From the NCBI GenBank assembly GCA_033852115.1, contig JAWSVE010000008.1, positions 682,001-746,000 of the forward strand: DNA of 64,000 nucleotides. The letters are read 5' to 3'. Position numbers and translations under genes: made by a program. The notes beneath the pieces are model-generated. The model did not search any database. It saw nothing but the letters and a program-made list of their open reading frames with translations, and was not told where the DNA came from. Positions 1-7,988 of the stretch are shown piece after piece; positions within the stretch are counted from its first letter, which is position 1; every line of letters begins with the position of its first letter. The DNA is from JAWSVE01 sp033852115. GTDB taxonomy: Bacteria > Pseudomonadota > Gammaproteobacteria > Pseudomonadales > Cellvibrionaceae.

Positions 1-2
1 TA

Positions 3-785
3 GCACGTCTCGCGCCTTTGTCGCCAAATTTTGTGTCGGTAACTTACGGCGCGGGTGGATCCACTCGCGAACGAACTCATGCGACTGTATCGAGGCTAGT
101 CCAAGAAACCTCTGTGCCTCCTGCCGCGCATTTGACCTGTGTGGGAGCAACTAAAGAGGAAGTCGATGAGGTTATTCGAGCGTACTGGGAAGCCGGTGTT
201 CGTCACATTGTCGCTTTGCGCGGAGACCCGCCTGAAGGAATGGGTAAGCAGTTTTCCGCTCATCCCGGTGGTTATCAAAGTAGTGTGGAGCTTATAGAAG
301 GTATCAAAGCCATTGGGGACTTTGAAGTATCTGTATCGGCATACCCCGAAAAACACCCAGATAGCCCAAGTCTCGATAGTGATTTAGATTGGATGAAAGC
401 AAAAGTCGATGCCGGCGCCAGCAGGGCTATCACTCAAAGCTTTTTTGATAACGACCTCTTTTATCGTTACTTAGATAAAGCGCAGAGTAAAGACATAACA
501 ATACCTATTGTCCCGGGCATTATTCCGATTCATAACTTTAGCCAAATTAAGCGATTTTGCGATGCAACCGCGACAAGTATTCCCGCTTGGTTGGCGCAAC
601 GGTTTGAAGGGTTGGAAAACGACCCCGAAACAGCCAAGCTGGTCGCCGCAGCAGTGGCGGTAGAGCAGGTCATGGACTTGATCGATCACGGCGTTACAGA
701 GTTCCATTTTTATACGTTAAACCGTGCTGACCTAGTCTATGCGATATGCCACATGCTGGGAATGAGGCCGACAAAATCGCGTTAA
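3..785 (+). CDS. metF: Methylenetetrahydrofolate reductase, 5' end cut off
   Basis: Reduces 5,10-methylene-THF to 5-methyl-THF, the methyl donor for the methionine synthase encoded just downstream. The reading frame is open from the window edge (ARLAPLSPNFVSVTYG...), so the true start lies to the left; about 260 residues are visible against roughly 296 in E. coli MetF. Family blocks seen in order: FVSVTYGAGGSTRERTH, HLTCVGAT, GVRHIVALRGDPP (FAD/folate barrel), DAGASRAITQSFFD, and the C-terminal FHFYTLNRADLVYAICHMLG. No truncation or frameshift at the 3' end. Its place before the split metH fits a methionine/one-carbon operon. Identification is secure. Confidence 0.95.
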   Translation, partial: ARLAPLSPNFVSVTYGAGGSTRERTHATVSRLVQETSVPPAAHLTCVGATKEEVDEVIRAYWEAGVRHIVALRGDPPEGMGKQFSAHPGGYQSSVELIEGIKAIGDFEVSVSAYPEKHPDSPSLDSDLDWMKAKVDAGASRAITQSFFDNDLFYRYLDKAQSKDITIPIVPGIIPIHNFSQIKRFCDATATSIPAWLAQRFEGLENDPETAKLVAAAVAVEQVMDLIDHGVTEFHFYTLNRADLVYAICHMLGMRPTKSR

Positions 786-865
786 TCGTGACTAAAACTA
801 ATCAATTAAAGCCATAACCAAATGACCAGGGTAAGCAAAGCGACCCCTTAAATTAATCAGGATTT

Positions 866-1930
866 ATGATGAACAGAGAACAGCGAATTGCGGCACTTTA
901 TGCGGCGGCAGAGGACCGAATTCTCATATTGGATGGTGGACATGGTACCTGTGTGCAGCAATACAAACTGAGCGAGTCGGACTTTCGTGGTCAACGCTTT
1001 GCCGATTGGCATTTAGATATTAAAGGGAATAACGACGCATTAATATTGACTCGCCCGGATGTCATTGATGATATCAATGATGCCTACCTTGCGGCGGGTG
1101 CAGATATTATTGAAACCGACACCTTTAGCGCGACGACCATCGCGATGGCCGACTACGACATGCAAGAGTATGTCTACGAGCTCAACAAAGAGGGTGCGCG
1201 CATTGCCAGGGAAGTCGCCGATCGTTGGACTGAAAAGACACCAGATAAACCGCGCTGGGTTGCAGGCGCAATCGGACCAACCAATAGAACGGCGTCTATA
1301 TCACCCGACGTGAACAACCCAGGATATCGTGCTGTTACGTTTGATGATCTGGTCGAAGCCTATTCTGAGCAAACGCGCGGATTGATCGACGGCGGTGCTG
1401 ATATTATTTTAATAGAAACCATTTTTGATACTCTCAATGCCAAAGCAGCTGGTTTTGCGGCGCGGAAGGTGTTCGAAGAGAAAGATTTCGAATTGCCCAT
1501 CATCCTTTCTGGGACGATTACGGATTATTCTGGACGCAACTTGTCGGGCCAAACACCGGAAGCGTTTTGGTATTCCGTGCGTCACTTGCAGCCTTTTGCC
1601 GTTGGTTTTAACTGTTCCTTTGGTGCCGAACAGTTGCGCCCGGCGGTTCAAGAAGTGTCACCTCTCGCAGAATGTTACATTAGTGTTTACCCCAACGCGG
1701 GATTACCTAATGAGATGGGGGAGTATGATCAAACCCCGGAAGAAATGGCCGGTTTAATCGCAGATTGGGCCAAAGAAGGTTTGGTCAATATTATTGGTGG
1801 ATGTTGTGGCTCCACGCCTGAACATATTAAAGCTATTGCCGAAGCGGTAGCGCCTTATGAGCCGCGTAAACGGCCTCAAGTGCCGGTCAAAACTCGCTTG
1901 TCCGGTATCGAACCCTTTGTCTTTGGCTAA
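866..1930 (+). CDS. metH: Methionine synthase, homocysteine-methyltransferase half (split MetH)
   Basis: A 354-residue protein equal to only the first module of cobalamin-dependent methionine synthase: the homocysteine S-methyltransferase barrel. The three zinc cysteines are present: Cys250 in GFNCS and Cys313/Cys314 in GGCCGSTPEH. The protein ends where the linker to the folate module would begin in a one-piece MetH. ATG with TCAGGA just upstream. The next gene starts 18 bp on and encodes the remaining modules, so the two products (354 + 883 = 1237 aa, versus about 1227 for E. coli MetH) must act together. This split is known in alphaproteobacteria; here the pair is intact, with no sign of a recent frameshift. 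Confidence 0.93.
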   Translation: MMNREQRIAALYAAAEDRILILDGGHGTCVQQYKLSESDFRGQRFADWHLDIKGNNDALILTRPDVIDDINDAYLAAGADIIETDTFSATTIAMADYDMQEYVYELNKEGARIAREVADRWTEKTPDKPRWVAGAIGPTNRTASISPDVNNPGYRAVTFDDLVEAYSEQTRGLIDGGADIILIETIFDTLNAKAAGFAARKVFEEKDFELPIILSGTITDYSGRNLSGQTPEAFWYSVRHLQPFAVGFNCSFGAEQLRPAVQEVSPLAECYISVYPNAGLPNEMGEYDQTPEEMAGLIADWAKEGLVNIIGGCCGSTPEHIKAIAEAVAPYEPRKRPQVPVKTRLSGIEPFVFG

Positions 1931-1948
1931 ACATTTAAGAGATTTATT

Positions 1949-4600
1949 ATGACAGCGAATGCTGCACAACAGTTTATTAATGTCGGTGAGCGAACAAATG
2001 TAACCGGCTCTGCGCGTTTTCGAAAGCTCATTGAGGCGGACGACTACACCACGGCGATTGAGGTGGCTCGTCAACAGGTTGAAAGTGGTGCGCAAATAAT
2101 TGATGTCAATATGGATGAAGGGATGCTTGATAGTGAGCATGCCATGGTGACATTTTTGAATTTGCTTGCGGCAGAGCCTGATATTGCTCGCGTTCCCGTT
2201 ATGATCGACTCTTCTAAATGGCATGTGATAGAAGCCGGTTTGAAATGCGTGCAAGGCAAGACGATTGTCAACTCCATTTCTTTGAAGGAAGGTGAAGACC
2301 AGTTTCTTGAGCAGGCAAAAATAATTCGCAATTATGGTGCTGCGGCAGTTGTTATGGCATTTGATGAAACAGGCCAGGCAGACACGGAAGATCGAAAGTT
2401 TGAAATTTGTGAGCGCGCCTACAAGTTGCTTACGGAAAAAATTAATTTTCCGCCTGAAGATATTATTTTTGATCCGAATGTATTTGCTGTGGCAACAGGT
2501 ATAGCTGAACACAACAATTATGCGATGGATTTTATTAACGCTACACGTCGCATTAAAGAAAACCTGCCTTACGCACACATATCTGGCGGGGTCTCCAATT
2601 TATCGTTTTCGTTTCGTGGCAACAACTACGTGCGCGAAGCGATGCATTCCGTCTTTTTGTATTACGCTATCCAGGCCGGAATGGATATGGGGATTGTTAA
2701 TGCTGGTGCGCTGTTAGTTTATGATGATATCAAGCCAGAGCTGCGTGATTTGGTAGAAGATGTCATTCTAAACAAGCATCCGGACGCGACCGATAAGCTG
2801 CTAGAAGCAGCTGAAGCGTACCTTGGTCAAGGCACTGAGAAAAAAGTACAAGACCTCTCGTGGAGAGAGCTTGGCGTTAATGAGCGAATCACTCACGCTT
2901 TGGTTAATGGTATTGATCAATACATCGTTGAAGATACCGAAGTTGCACGTCTTGAGGTCGAGAGGCCTCTGCATGTCATCGAAGGTCCGTTAATGGATGG
3001 TATGAATGTGGTCGGTGATTTATTTGGTGAAGGCAAAATGTTTTTACCCCAGGTGGTGAAATCAGCGCGCGTTATGAAGCAAGCGGTTGCGCACCTAATG
3101 CCCTTCATGGAAGAAGAAAAGCGTCAACTCGGTCTAGAGGATGCGCCGGCGGAAGGTAAAGTTATTTTGGCGACCGTTAAAGGCGATGTGCATGATATTG
3201 GTAAAAATATTGTCGGTGTTGTGTTGCAGTGTAATAACTATCAAGTGATTGACTTGGGTGTCATGGTGCCAGCTCAAAAAATCTTAGAAGTGGCTCAAAA
3301 GGAGAATGCTGACATTATCGGTTTGTCCGGTTTGATTACGCCAAGCCTTGATGAAATGGTACACGTTGCAAAAGAAATGCAGCGTTTAGATTTTAAGGTG
3401 CCGCTACTAATTGGTGGTGCGACTACCAGTCAAATTCACACCGCAGTCAAAATAAACGCACATTACACCAATGACCAGGCGATATACGTCCGGGACGCGA
3501 GTCGAGCTGTTGGCGTAGTATCGAAATTGTTGTCAGATGATCGCGCGGCATACAAATCGGATATTCGAAAAAGCTACGAAGAGCTTGCAGACAATCACGC
3601 GAAAGGTCGAACAAAACGAAAAAGTTTATCATTGGCCGATGCTCGTACCAATGCGGCCTTGTTCGATTGGAATAATTATCTGCCCCCAGTGCCGGTATCT
3701 ACAGGGGTGAATGTGTTGGACGCTGTGAACTTAGAAGAGTTGATCCCTTATATTGACTGGACACCGTTCTTTGCAACCTGGGGTATAGCAGGCAAGTACC
3801 CCAGGATTTTCGAGAACTCTGAAAAAGGAGAGGCTGCAAAGTCTTTGTACAACGATGCACAGGCTATGCTCAAAAAAATCGCCGATGAAAAATGGTTGAC
3901 CGCCAAGGGTGTCTATGGTTTTTGGCCGGCTAATAGTGTAGGTGATGACATTCACGTGTACACGGATGAATCTCGAAGCGAAGAGGCTGCGACTTTTTAC
4001 ACGCTGCGTCAGCAAACCCCTCGGCCAGCAGGTAAAGCGAATTTTGCTTTGTCTGATTTTGTCGCACCTAAAGATACGGGTGTTAAAGATTATATTGGTG
4101 GTTTTGTGGTTACAGCGGGTTTTGGTGAAGTAGAAAAGTCACAAGCGTTTGATGCTGCTCACGATGATTACAGCAAAATAATGTTGAAAGCACTCGCGGA
4201 TAGATTAGCGGAAGCATTTGCTGAGTGGTTACACGAGCAAGTGCGAAAAACTTTTTGGGGGTACGCTGAATCGGAAAGCTATTCCAATGAAGAGTTGGTG
4301 GCCGAATCTTATCGCGGTATTCGACCTGCGCCGGGTTATCCATCGCAGCCGGATCATACGGAGAAAACAACGTTATTTAATTTGCTCAATGCGAAGGAGT
4401 TGACCGGTATCGAGCTAACCGAAACATTAGCGATGTGGCCTGGTGCTTCAGTCTCTGGTATGTATTTTTCGCACCCTGACTCGCAGTATTTTGGATTAGG
4501 CAAGATCGATCGAGACCAGGTTGAAGACTACGCCGATCGTAAAGGGTGGGATATGCAAACGGCTGAGCGTTGGTTAGGGCCAAACCTTTCTTATTCTTGA
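1949..4600 (+). CDS. metH: Methionine synthase, folate/cobalamin/activation half (split MetH)
   Basis: 883 residues carrying modules 2-4 of MetH. The N-terminal pterin-binding barrel (FINVGERTNVTGSARFRK, then IDVNMDEGMLD) binds methyl-THF. The cap and Rossmann cobalamin domains follow, with GDVHDIGKNI; His415 is the expected lower cobalt ligand, then GLSGLITPSLDEM and IGGATTS. The C-terminal AdoMet reactivation domain has RPAPGYPSQPDH and the end block WPGASVSGMYFSHP. It transfers the methyl group from methyl-THF through cobalamin to homocysteine bound by the upstream partner. Genes are co-oriented and 18 bp apart, so translated from one message. Full-length for these modules. Confidence 0.94.
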   Translation: MTANAAQQFINVGERTNVTGSARFRKLIEADDYTTAIEVARQQVESGAQIIDVNMDEGMLDSEHAMVTFLNLLAAEPDIARVPVMIDSSKWHVIEAGLKCVQGKTIVNSISLKEGEDQFLEQAKIIRNYGAAAVVMAFDETGQADTEDRKFEICERAYKLLTEKINFPPEDIIFDPNVFAVATGIAEHNNYAMDFINATRRIKENLPYAHISGGVSNLSFSFRGNNYVREAMHSVFLYYAIQAGMDMGIVNAGALLVYDDIKPELRDLVEDVILNKHPDATDKLLEAAEAYLGQGTEKKVQDLSWRELGVNERITHALVNGIDQYIVEDTEVARLEVERPLHVIEGPLMDGMNVVGDLFGEGKMFLPQVVKSARVMKQAVAHLMPFMEEEKRQLGLEDAPAEGKVILATVKGDVHDIGKNIVGVVLQCNNYQVIDLGVMVPAQKILEVAQKENADIIGLSGLITPSLDEMVHVAKEMQRLDFKVPLLIGGATTSQIHTAVKINAHYTNDQAIYVRDASRAVGVVSKLLSDDRAAYKSDIRKSYEELADNHAKGRTKRKSLSLADARTNAALFDWNNYLPPVPVSTGVNVLDAVNLEELIPYIDWTPFFATWGIAGKYPRIFENSEKGEAAKSLYNDAQAMLKKIADEKWLTAKGVYGFWPANSVGDDIHVYTDESRSEEAATFYTLRQQTPRPAGKANFALSDFVAPKDTGVKDYIGGFVVTAGFGEVEKSQAFDAAHDDYSKIMLKALADRLAEAFAEWLHEQVRKTFWGYAESESYSNEELVAESYRGIRPAPGYPSQPDHTEKTTLFNLLNAKELTGIELTETLAMWPGASVSGMYFSHPDSQYFGLGKIDRDQVEDYADRKGWDMQTAERWLGPNLSYS

Positions 4601-4757
4601 TAGCGTCTCCTTGAGTGGCGCCTGCCATTATTTCAAGCGCACCCATTTGAGCGAGGAGCGTTTTGCGTCTAGCCTTATAGGGATATCCCGCTTGGTGTAA
4701 TATCCCTGGCAGCAAACGCTGCGTGCTTGTAACGCTTGTAAAGGTACTGTTCAAATC

Positions 4758-5219
4758 GTGAATGTTAACTATGTGAACCCTTTGTTGGAGGCCACCGTCA
4801 ATGTCTTGTCGACGATGGCTTTCTTGAATGTGGATGCGGGAAAGCCGTCAATTGCTTCTGCGAAGTCTTTTGCGGGGGATGTAACAGGGTTTATCAGCTT
4901 CGAAGGGCAGCCCGTTGCAGGGTGGCTTGCCGTTAGTTTCCCTAGAGAAACAATATTCACTATTGTCAAAAACATGTTAGGGGATGACGTTGACGAAATA
5001 ACACCGCAAGTTATGGATTGTGTTGGAGAGATTACCAACATGATTAGCGGTGGTGCCAAACGTCTCTATGCCGAGCAGGGTTTGGATATCGGTTTGCTGC
5101 GCCCTCAGGTCATGTTAGGGCATCATTATCCAGAGTCTGTGTTAGGTGAGGGTGCCCCCATCGAGCTTCCATTCAAGACCGGCAACGGAACCTTGAGTGT
5201 CCAATTTCACTTTCATTAA
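4758..5219 (+). CDS. cheX: CheX-like chemotaxis phosphatase
   Basis: A 153-residue CheC/CheX/FliY-type protein. The start Y-V-N-P-L-L-E-A-T-V-N-V is typical of CheX, and there is one catalytic-type E-x-x-N motif (E91...N94, within VGEITNMISGG), as in CheX phosphatases that dephosphorylate CheY-P. No membrane segment; cytosolic. GTG start, with only a weak AAGG upstream. No other chemotaxis genes lie nearby, so the cognate receiver is unknown. The 157 bp between metH and this gene show no clear terminator. Confidence 0.8.
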   Translation: MNVNYVNPLLEATVNVLSTMAFLNVDAGKPSIASAKSFAGDVTGFISFEGQPVAGWLAVSFPRETIFTIVKNMLGDDVDEITPQVMDCVGEITNMISGGAKRLYAEQGLDIGLLRPQVMLGHHYPESVLGEGAPIELPFKTGNGTLSVQFHFH

Positions 5220-5374
5220 CATCTCTTAGCAAAATTGTGCCAGTTTCCGCTATTAAGACTTGGGAAGCTCTGCTTAAATCTATGCGCCAGTTAATGACGG
5301 CTATCAGGTTTCACAATAATAAATAGCCACCGTAGTGGGTGATGTCTTGAGCAATATAAATTGGGGTAATTGGT

Positions 5375-5887
5375 ATGTCTAATGCTGTAAGTGATGGGGT
5401 GGCGAACCTAGAGTCCGTTGCCGAGCAGGTGGAGGGGTATCCACCGTCGAATGCACCAGAAGAGTTTTATTTGGGAATGTTAGGTGATTTGGTGAGTTAC
5501 CAGCTTCGACGGGCGCAAATGCGAATGGGGCAAGAAATGGCTTCCCTATTAGACGAGCTGAAAATCACTCCGCCTCAATTTAGCTTACTCAGTAAGATCA
5601 AGTATAACCAAGGGGTTAGTCAAACTGCCCTCGCGAAAGCCAACGGCATTGAGCGCTCAACGCTGGGTGAGATCATTGACCGGTTTGAAAAACGTCAACT
5701 AGTTGAGCGCCGCAAACATGCAACTGACCGTCGAGCTTATGCCTTGTACCTGACTGAGCAAGGCGAGGAGCTGATGCGTAAGGGCTTTCCAATGGTTGCC
5801 AAGGCTGAGTCTGAGATGTTTAGTCAGTGGGAAGAAAGTGATCGTCAACAGCTTATCGCGTTGCTAAAGCGTATCGGTGATATGTAA
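5375..5887 (+). CDS. MarR-family transcriptional regulator
   Basis: 170 residues with a central winged helix: MGQEMASLLDELKITPPQF, then helix-turn-helix QTALAKANGIERSTLGEIIDRFEKRQLVERR and the wing HATDRRAYALYLTEQGEEL, the classical MarR D-R-R-A-x-x-x-x-L-T-x-x-G signature. An acidic N-terminal tail of about 30 residues precedes the domain. MarR proteins bind DNA as dimers and usually repress nearby genes in response to small ligands. It stands alone between cheX and the DUF815 gene, so the target and ligand are not evident. Confidence 0.9.
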   Translation: MSNAVSDGVANLESVAEQVEGYPPSNAPEEFYLGMLGDLVSYQLRRAQMRMGQEMASLLDELKITPPQFSLLSKIKYNQGVSQTALAKANGIERSTLGEIIDRFEKRQLVERRKHATDRRAYALYLTEQGEELMRKGFPMVAKAESEMFSQWEESDRQQLIALLKRIGDM

Positions 5888-6032
5888 CGCGATCCATTCT
5901 CTCGGCCTGAAGGTTGTGCGCTTATACTTGCCCTGATATTCCTGCCTATCCGAAGAATTCCCTTTGCTTTACACTCCGAGAATGGTCATTGTCGAGCATC
6001 TAGCGGCTCGCACTGGAGCAGAGGGGAGTCTC

Positions 6033-6797
6033 ATGACAGTTGATTGGCATATTCACAAAGCCGCTATTTGGCGTCCACGAACGCATACCCTTCGAGCGGT
6101 CACGCACATAGACACGATAGGGTTGGAAGACCTAAAACAAATCGATGTGCAAAAGCGCCTTCTCCTTGAGAATACAGTGAACTTTGTTAATGGTGCTGCG
6201 GTTAACAATGTCTTGATGTGGGGCGCCAGGGGGACCGGGAAGTCCAGTTTGGTCAAAGCATTGTTAAATAAGTTTGCCGACAGAGGGTTGCGAATAGTTG
6301 AGGTTGATAGAGATGATCTGGTTGACCTCGCCGAGATTGTCGATGAGATTCGTGAGCTTTCTTACCGCTTTATTATTTTCTGCGATGATTTGTCTTTCGC
6401 CGAAGGGGAAACCAGTTACAAAGCTTTAAAAAGCGTGTTGGATGGGTCAATAGAATCTCCACCGGACAATATCGCACTCTACGCTACCTCAAATCGCCGC
6501 CACCTCCTGCCAGAACATAGCAGTGATAACCAAGATGTCGCTATCGTTAATGGCGAGTTACATTATGGTGACCTAGTTGAGGAAAAGTTATCGCTGGCAG
6601 ACCGGTTTGGTTTATGGGTTTCTTTTTACCCTTTTTCTTGGGAAGAGTATTTCGGGTTAATTGATCACTATTTCGCTGAATACAAGGGCGATATGTTAGC
6701 TGTAAGGGAAGAGGCGAGACAGTTTGCGCTGAGTCGTGCCACTCATAGTGGGCGCACTGCCAAGCAGTTTTATAAACACTTTATGGCTGCGTTGTAG
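6033..6797 (+). CDS. DUF815-family P-loop ATPase
   Basis: Cytosolic AAA-like ATPase of the DUF815 family, role unknown. Walker A is GARGTGKS (Gly64-Ser71), Walker B-like is FIIFCDDLSF, followed by the sensor-like YATSNRRHL and LADRFGLWVSFYPF, all family hallmarks. I use ATG 6033 because GAGGGGAG sits about 5 nt before it; the frame stays open to a TTG at 5964, which would add 23 residues. The 3' end overlaps the opposing STAS-domain gene by 17 bp. Family assignment is secure, function is not. Confidence 0.88.
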   Translation: MTVDWHIHKAAIWRPRTHTLRAVTHIDTIGLEDLKQIDVQKRLLLENTVNFVNGAAVNNVLMWGARGTGKSSLVKALLNKFADRGLRIVEVDRDDLVDLAEIVDEIRELSYRFIIFCDDLSFAEGETSYKALKSVLDGSIESPPDNIALYATSNRRHLLPEHSSDNQDVAIVNGELHYGDLVEEKLSLADRFGLWVSFYPFSWEEYFGLIDHYFAEYKGDMLAVREEARQFALSRATHSGRTAKQFYKHFMAAL

Positions 6798-7401
6798 ATT
6801 TTTTGGTATTGATAGTGAATGCCGATTCTAGATTTGCCCATCTGAGTTTTTTATAAATTTCGGGCTCACAGTTCTTCAAGGTTACATCGCATTTATGGGG
6901 TGAATTTTCCTTAATGAGTAACAACACGCCTATGCCGGTCAACGAAATATGTTTGCAGCGAGCTAAATCTACCTCAATGTGATCCTCTCTTTTTCTTCTA
7001 ACATCCGCGAGTAGAGAATTCACCGCTGGCCGGTACAATTGAACCAGGTCGGAGTGAACAGCGATGCGCAGTGTTTGCCGATTAGCAATGACCCTGGATG
7101 TGAACACCATGGCATCTTCAGAAGCAGGTAACGTGGGTCGATCGAAGTCCCTCAAAATATGTGGGTCAGTTTGCTTGGTTTTTTTGCTTGGAGGCGTCTG
7201 AGCGAAAATGGCATCAGCATCGAGGTCAATGAGTGTGGTGCTCCCTACCTGCACGGTATTGGGCGTGATAATAAATTCATGCGACTCGCCGAATTCTGCC
7301 TCTAATAGCTCTTCGATATTCGATTTGGTGTCGTTTTCGGCGCGTTCGACCATCTCTTCGCTAACAAACGGGACAGATATGGTTTCGTATATGTCTTTCA
7401 C
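6781..7401 (-). CDS. STAS-domain protein with acidic N-terminal extension
   Basis: 206 residues. The C-terminal half (about 105-200) has a STAS/anti-sigma-antagonist fold pattern: LRIAVHSDLVQLYRPAVNSLL, IEVDLARCKHISLTGIGVLLLI, then CEPEIYKKLRWANLESAF. At the usual D-S-S-G phosphorylation site it reads S153-L-T155-G, so Thr155 sits where the phosphorylated Ser would be. The first about 100 residues are acidic, low in recognisable motifs, and include VQVGSTTLIDLDADAIF. Probably cytosolic. It converges on, and overlaps by 17 bp, the DUF815 ATPase gene. No kinase partner (SpoIIAB/RsbW-like) is in the window. Confidence 0.65.
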   Translation of the reverse strand: MKDIYETISVPFVSEEMVERAENDTKSNIEELLEAEFGESHEFIITPNTVQVGSTTLIDLDADAIFAQTPPSKKTKQTDPHILRDFDRPTLPASEDAMVFTSRVIANRQTLRIAVHSDLVQLYRPAVNSLLADVRRKREDHIEVDLARCKHISLTGIGVLLLIKENSPHKCDVTLKNCEPEIYKKLRWANLESAFTINTKKSTTQP

Positions 7402-7988
7402 TGTGGCCTATCTTGTCTCGTGAGTGGGTGAGTAGGGGCGTCGGTTGAACATTCAAGACGCTTATTGCCATACTCAAGTATTAACCTCATCGGCCTAATT
7501 TCAAGTGACTTGAGCGAGGTAAAACCTCTCTTGTCGTTAATTGCTTCAGCAACTAACGGCAAAGGCGATATCTAGGGGTTTGAAGAGACGAAAAAGTCGC
7601 GTTTCTACCATTCCTCAGCAATTGGTATGAGTTTGGGTGACCACGCGTCGATAACGACCAAAATTAGCGTGATTATTTGATTATAACGATCCGATTAGTG
7701 TTGGATGTGGATTAGACATTAAGGTAATATTGGGCGCCATTGGGGGTGAAACTTTCCGCTCGCGATCTGAACGGGGGTTCAGGTGGTTTACCAAGGGTGC
7801 TTTATGGCACATCGGTGTCCTCGCAAAATACTTGTGGTTACATAAGTGCTAACATCAGCCACAGTGTGCGACGCATGTTACATGGAAAGACAACGGAATG
7901 AGTCACTAAAAACTGGAAGGAGTTTCTCGTGATAGTCGCTAGGTAATGTAAGCCTCGCGTAATCCGAATGTTGTGGTACTGATCTTAT
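7402..7988. other. 587-bp intergenic region between divergent STAS and GGDEF-EAL genes
   Basis: No convincing gene. It must hold the promoters of both flanking divergent genes. Visible structure: a small hairpin at 7516-7528 (GAGGT/ACCTC), an imperfect hairpin at 7535-7558 (10-bp arms, one mismatch, 4-nt loop) and a promoter-like pair at 7701-7730. The stretch 7740-7870 is G-rich with several short runs, but I could not match it to a known riboswitch. Confidence 0.5.
7701..7730 (+). promoter_or_regulatory. Possible sigma70 promoter for the GGDEF-EAL gene
   Basis: TTGGAT (7701-7706), 18-nt spacer, TAATAT (7725-7730). If used, it would leave a leader of about 250 nt before the start at 7989. 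Sequence match only. Confidence 0.3.

Noticed and set aside
1754..2578. Long open frame on the minus strand inside metH
   Set aside because: Shadow of the confirmed metH pair; no ribosome site, and the product matches nothing I know.
4601..4757. Terminator after metH
   Set aside because: No stem of useful length followed by a T run.
7740..7870. Possible c-di-GMP riboswitch upstream of the GGDEF-EAL gene
   Set aside because: The conserved GEMM core could not be matched; only G-rich runs are seen.
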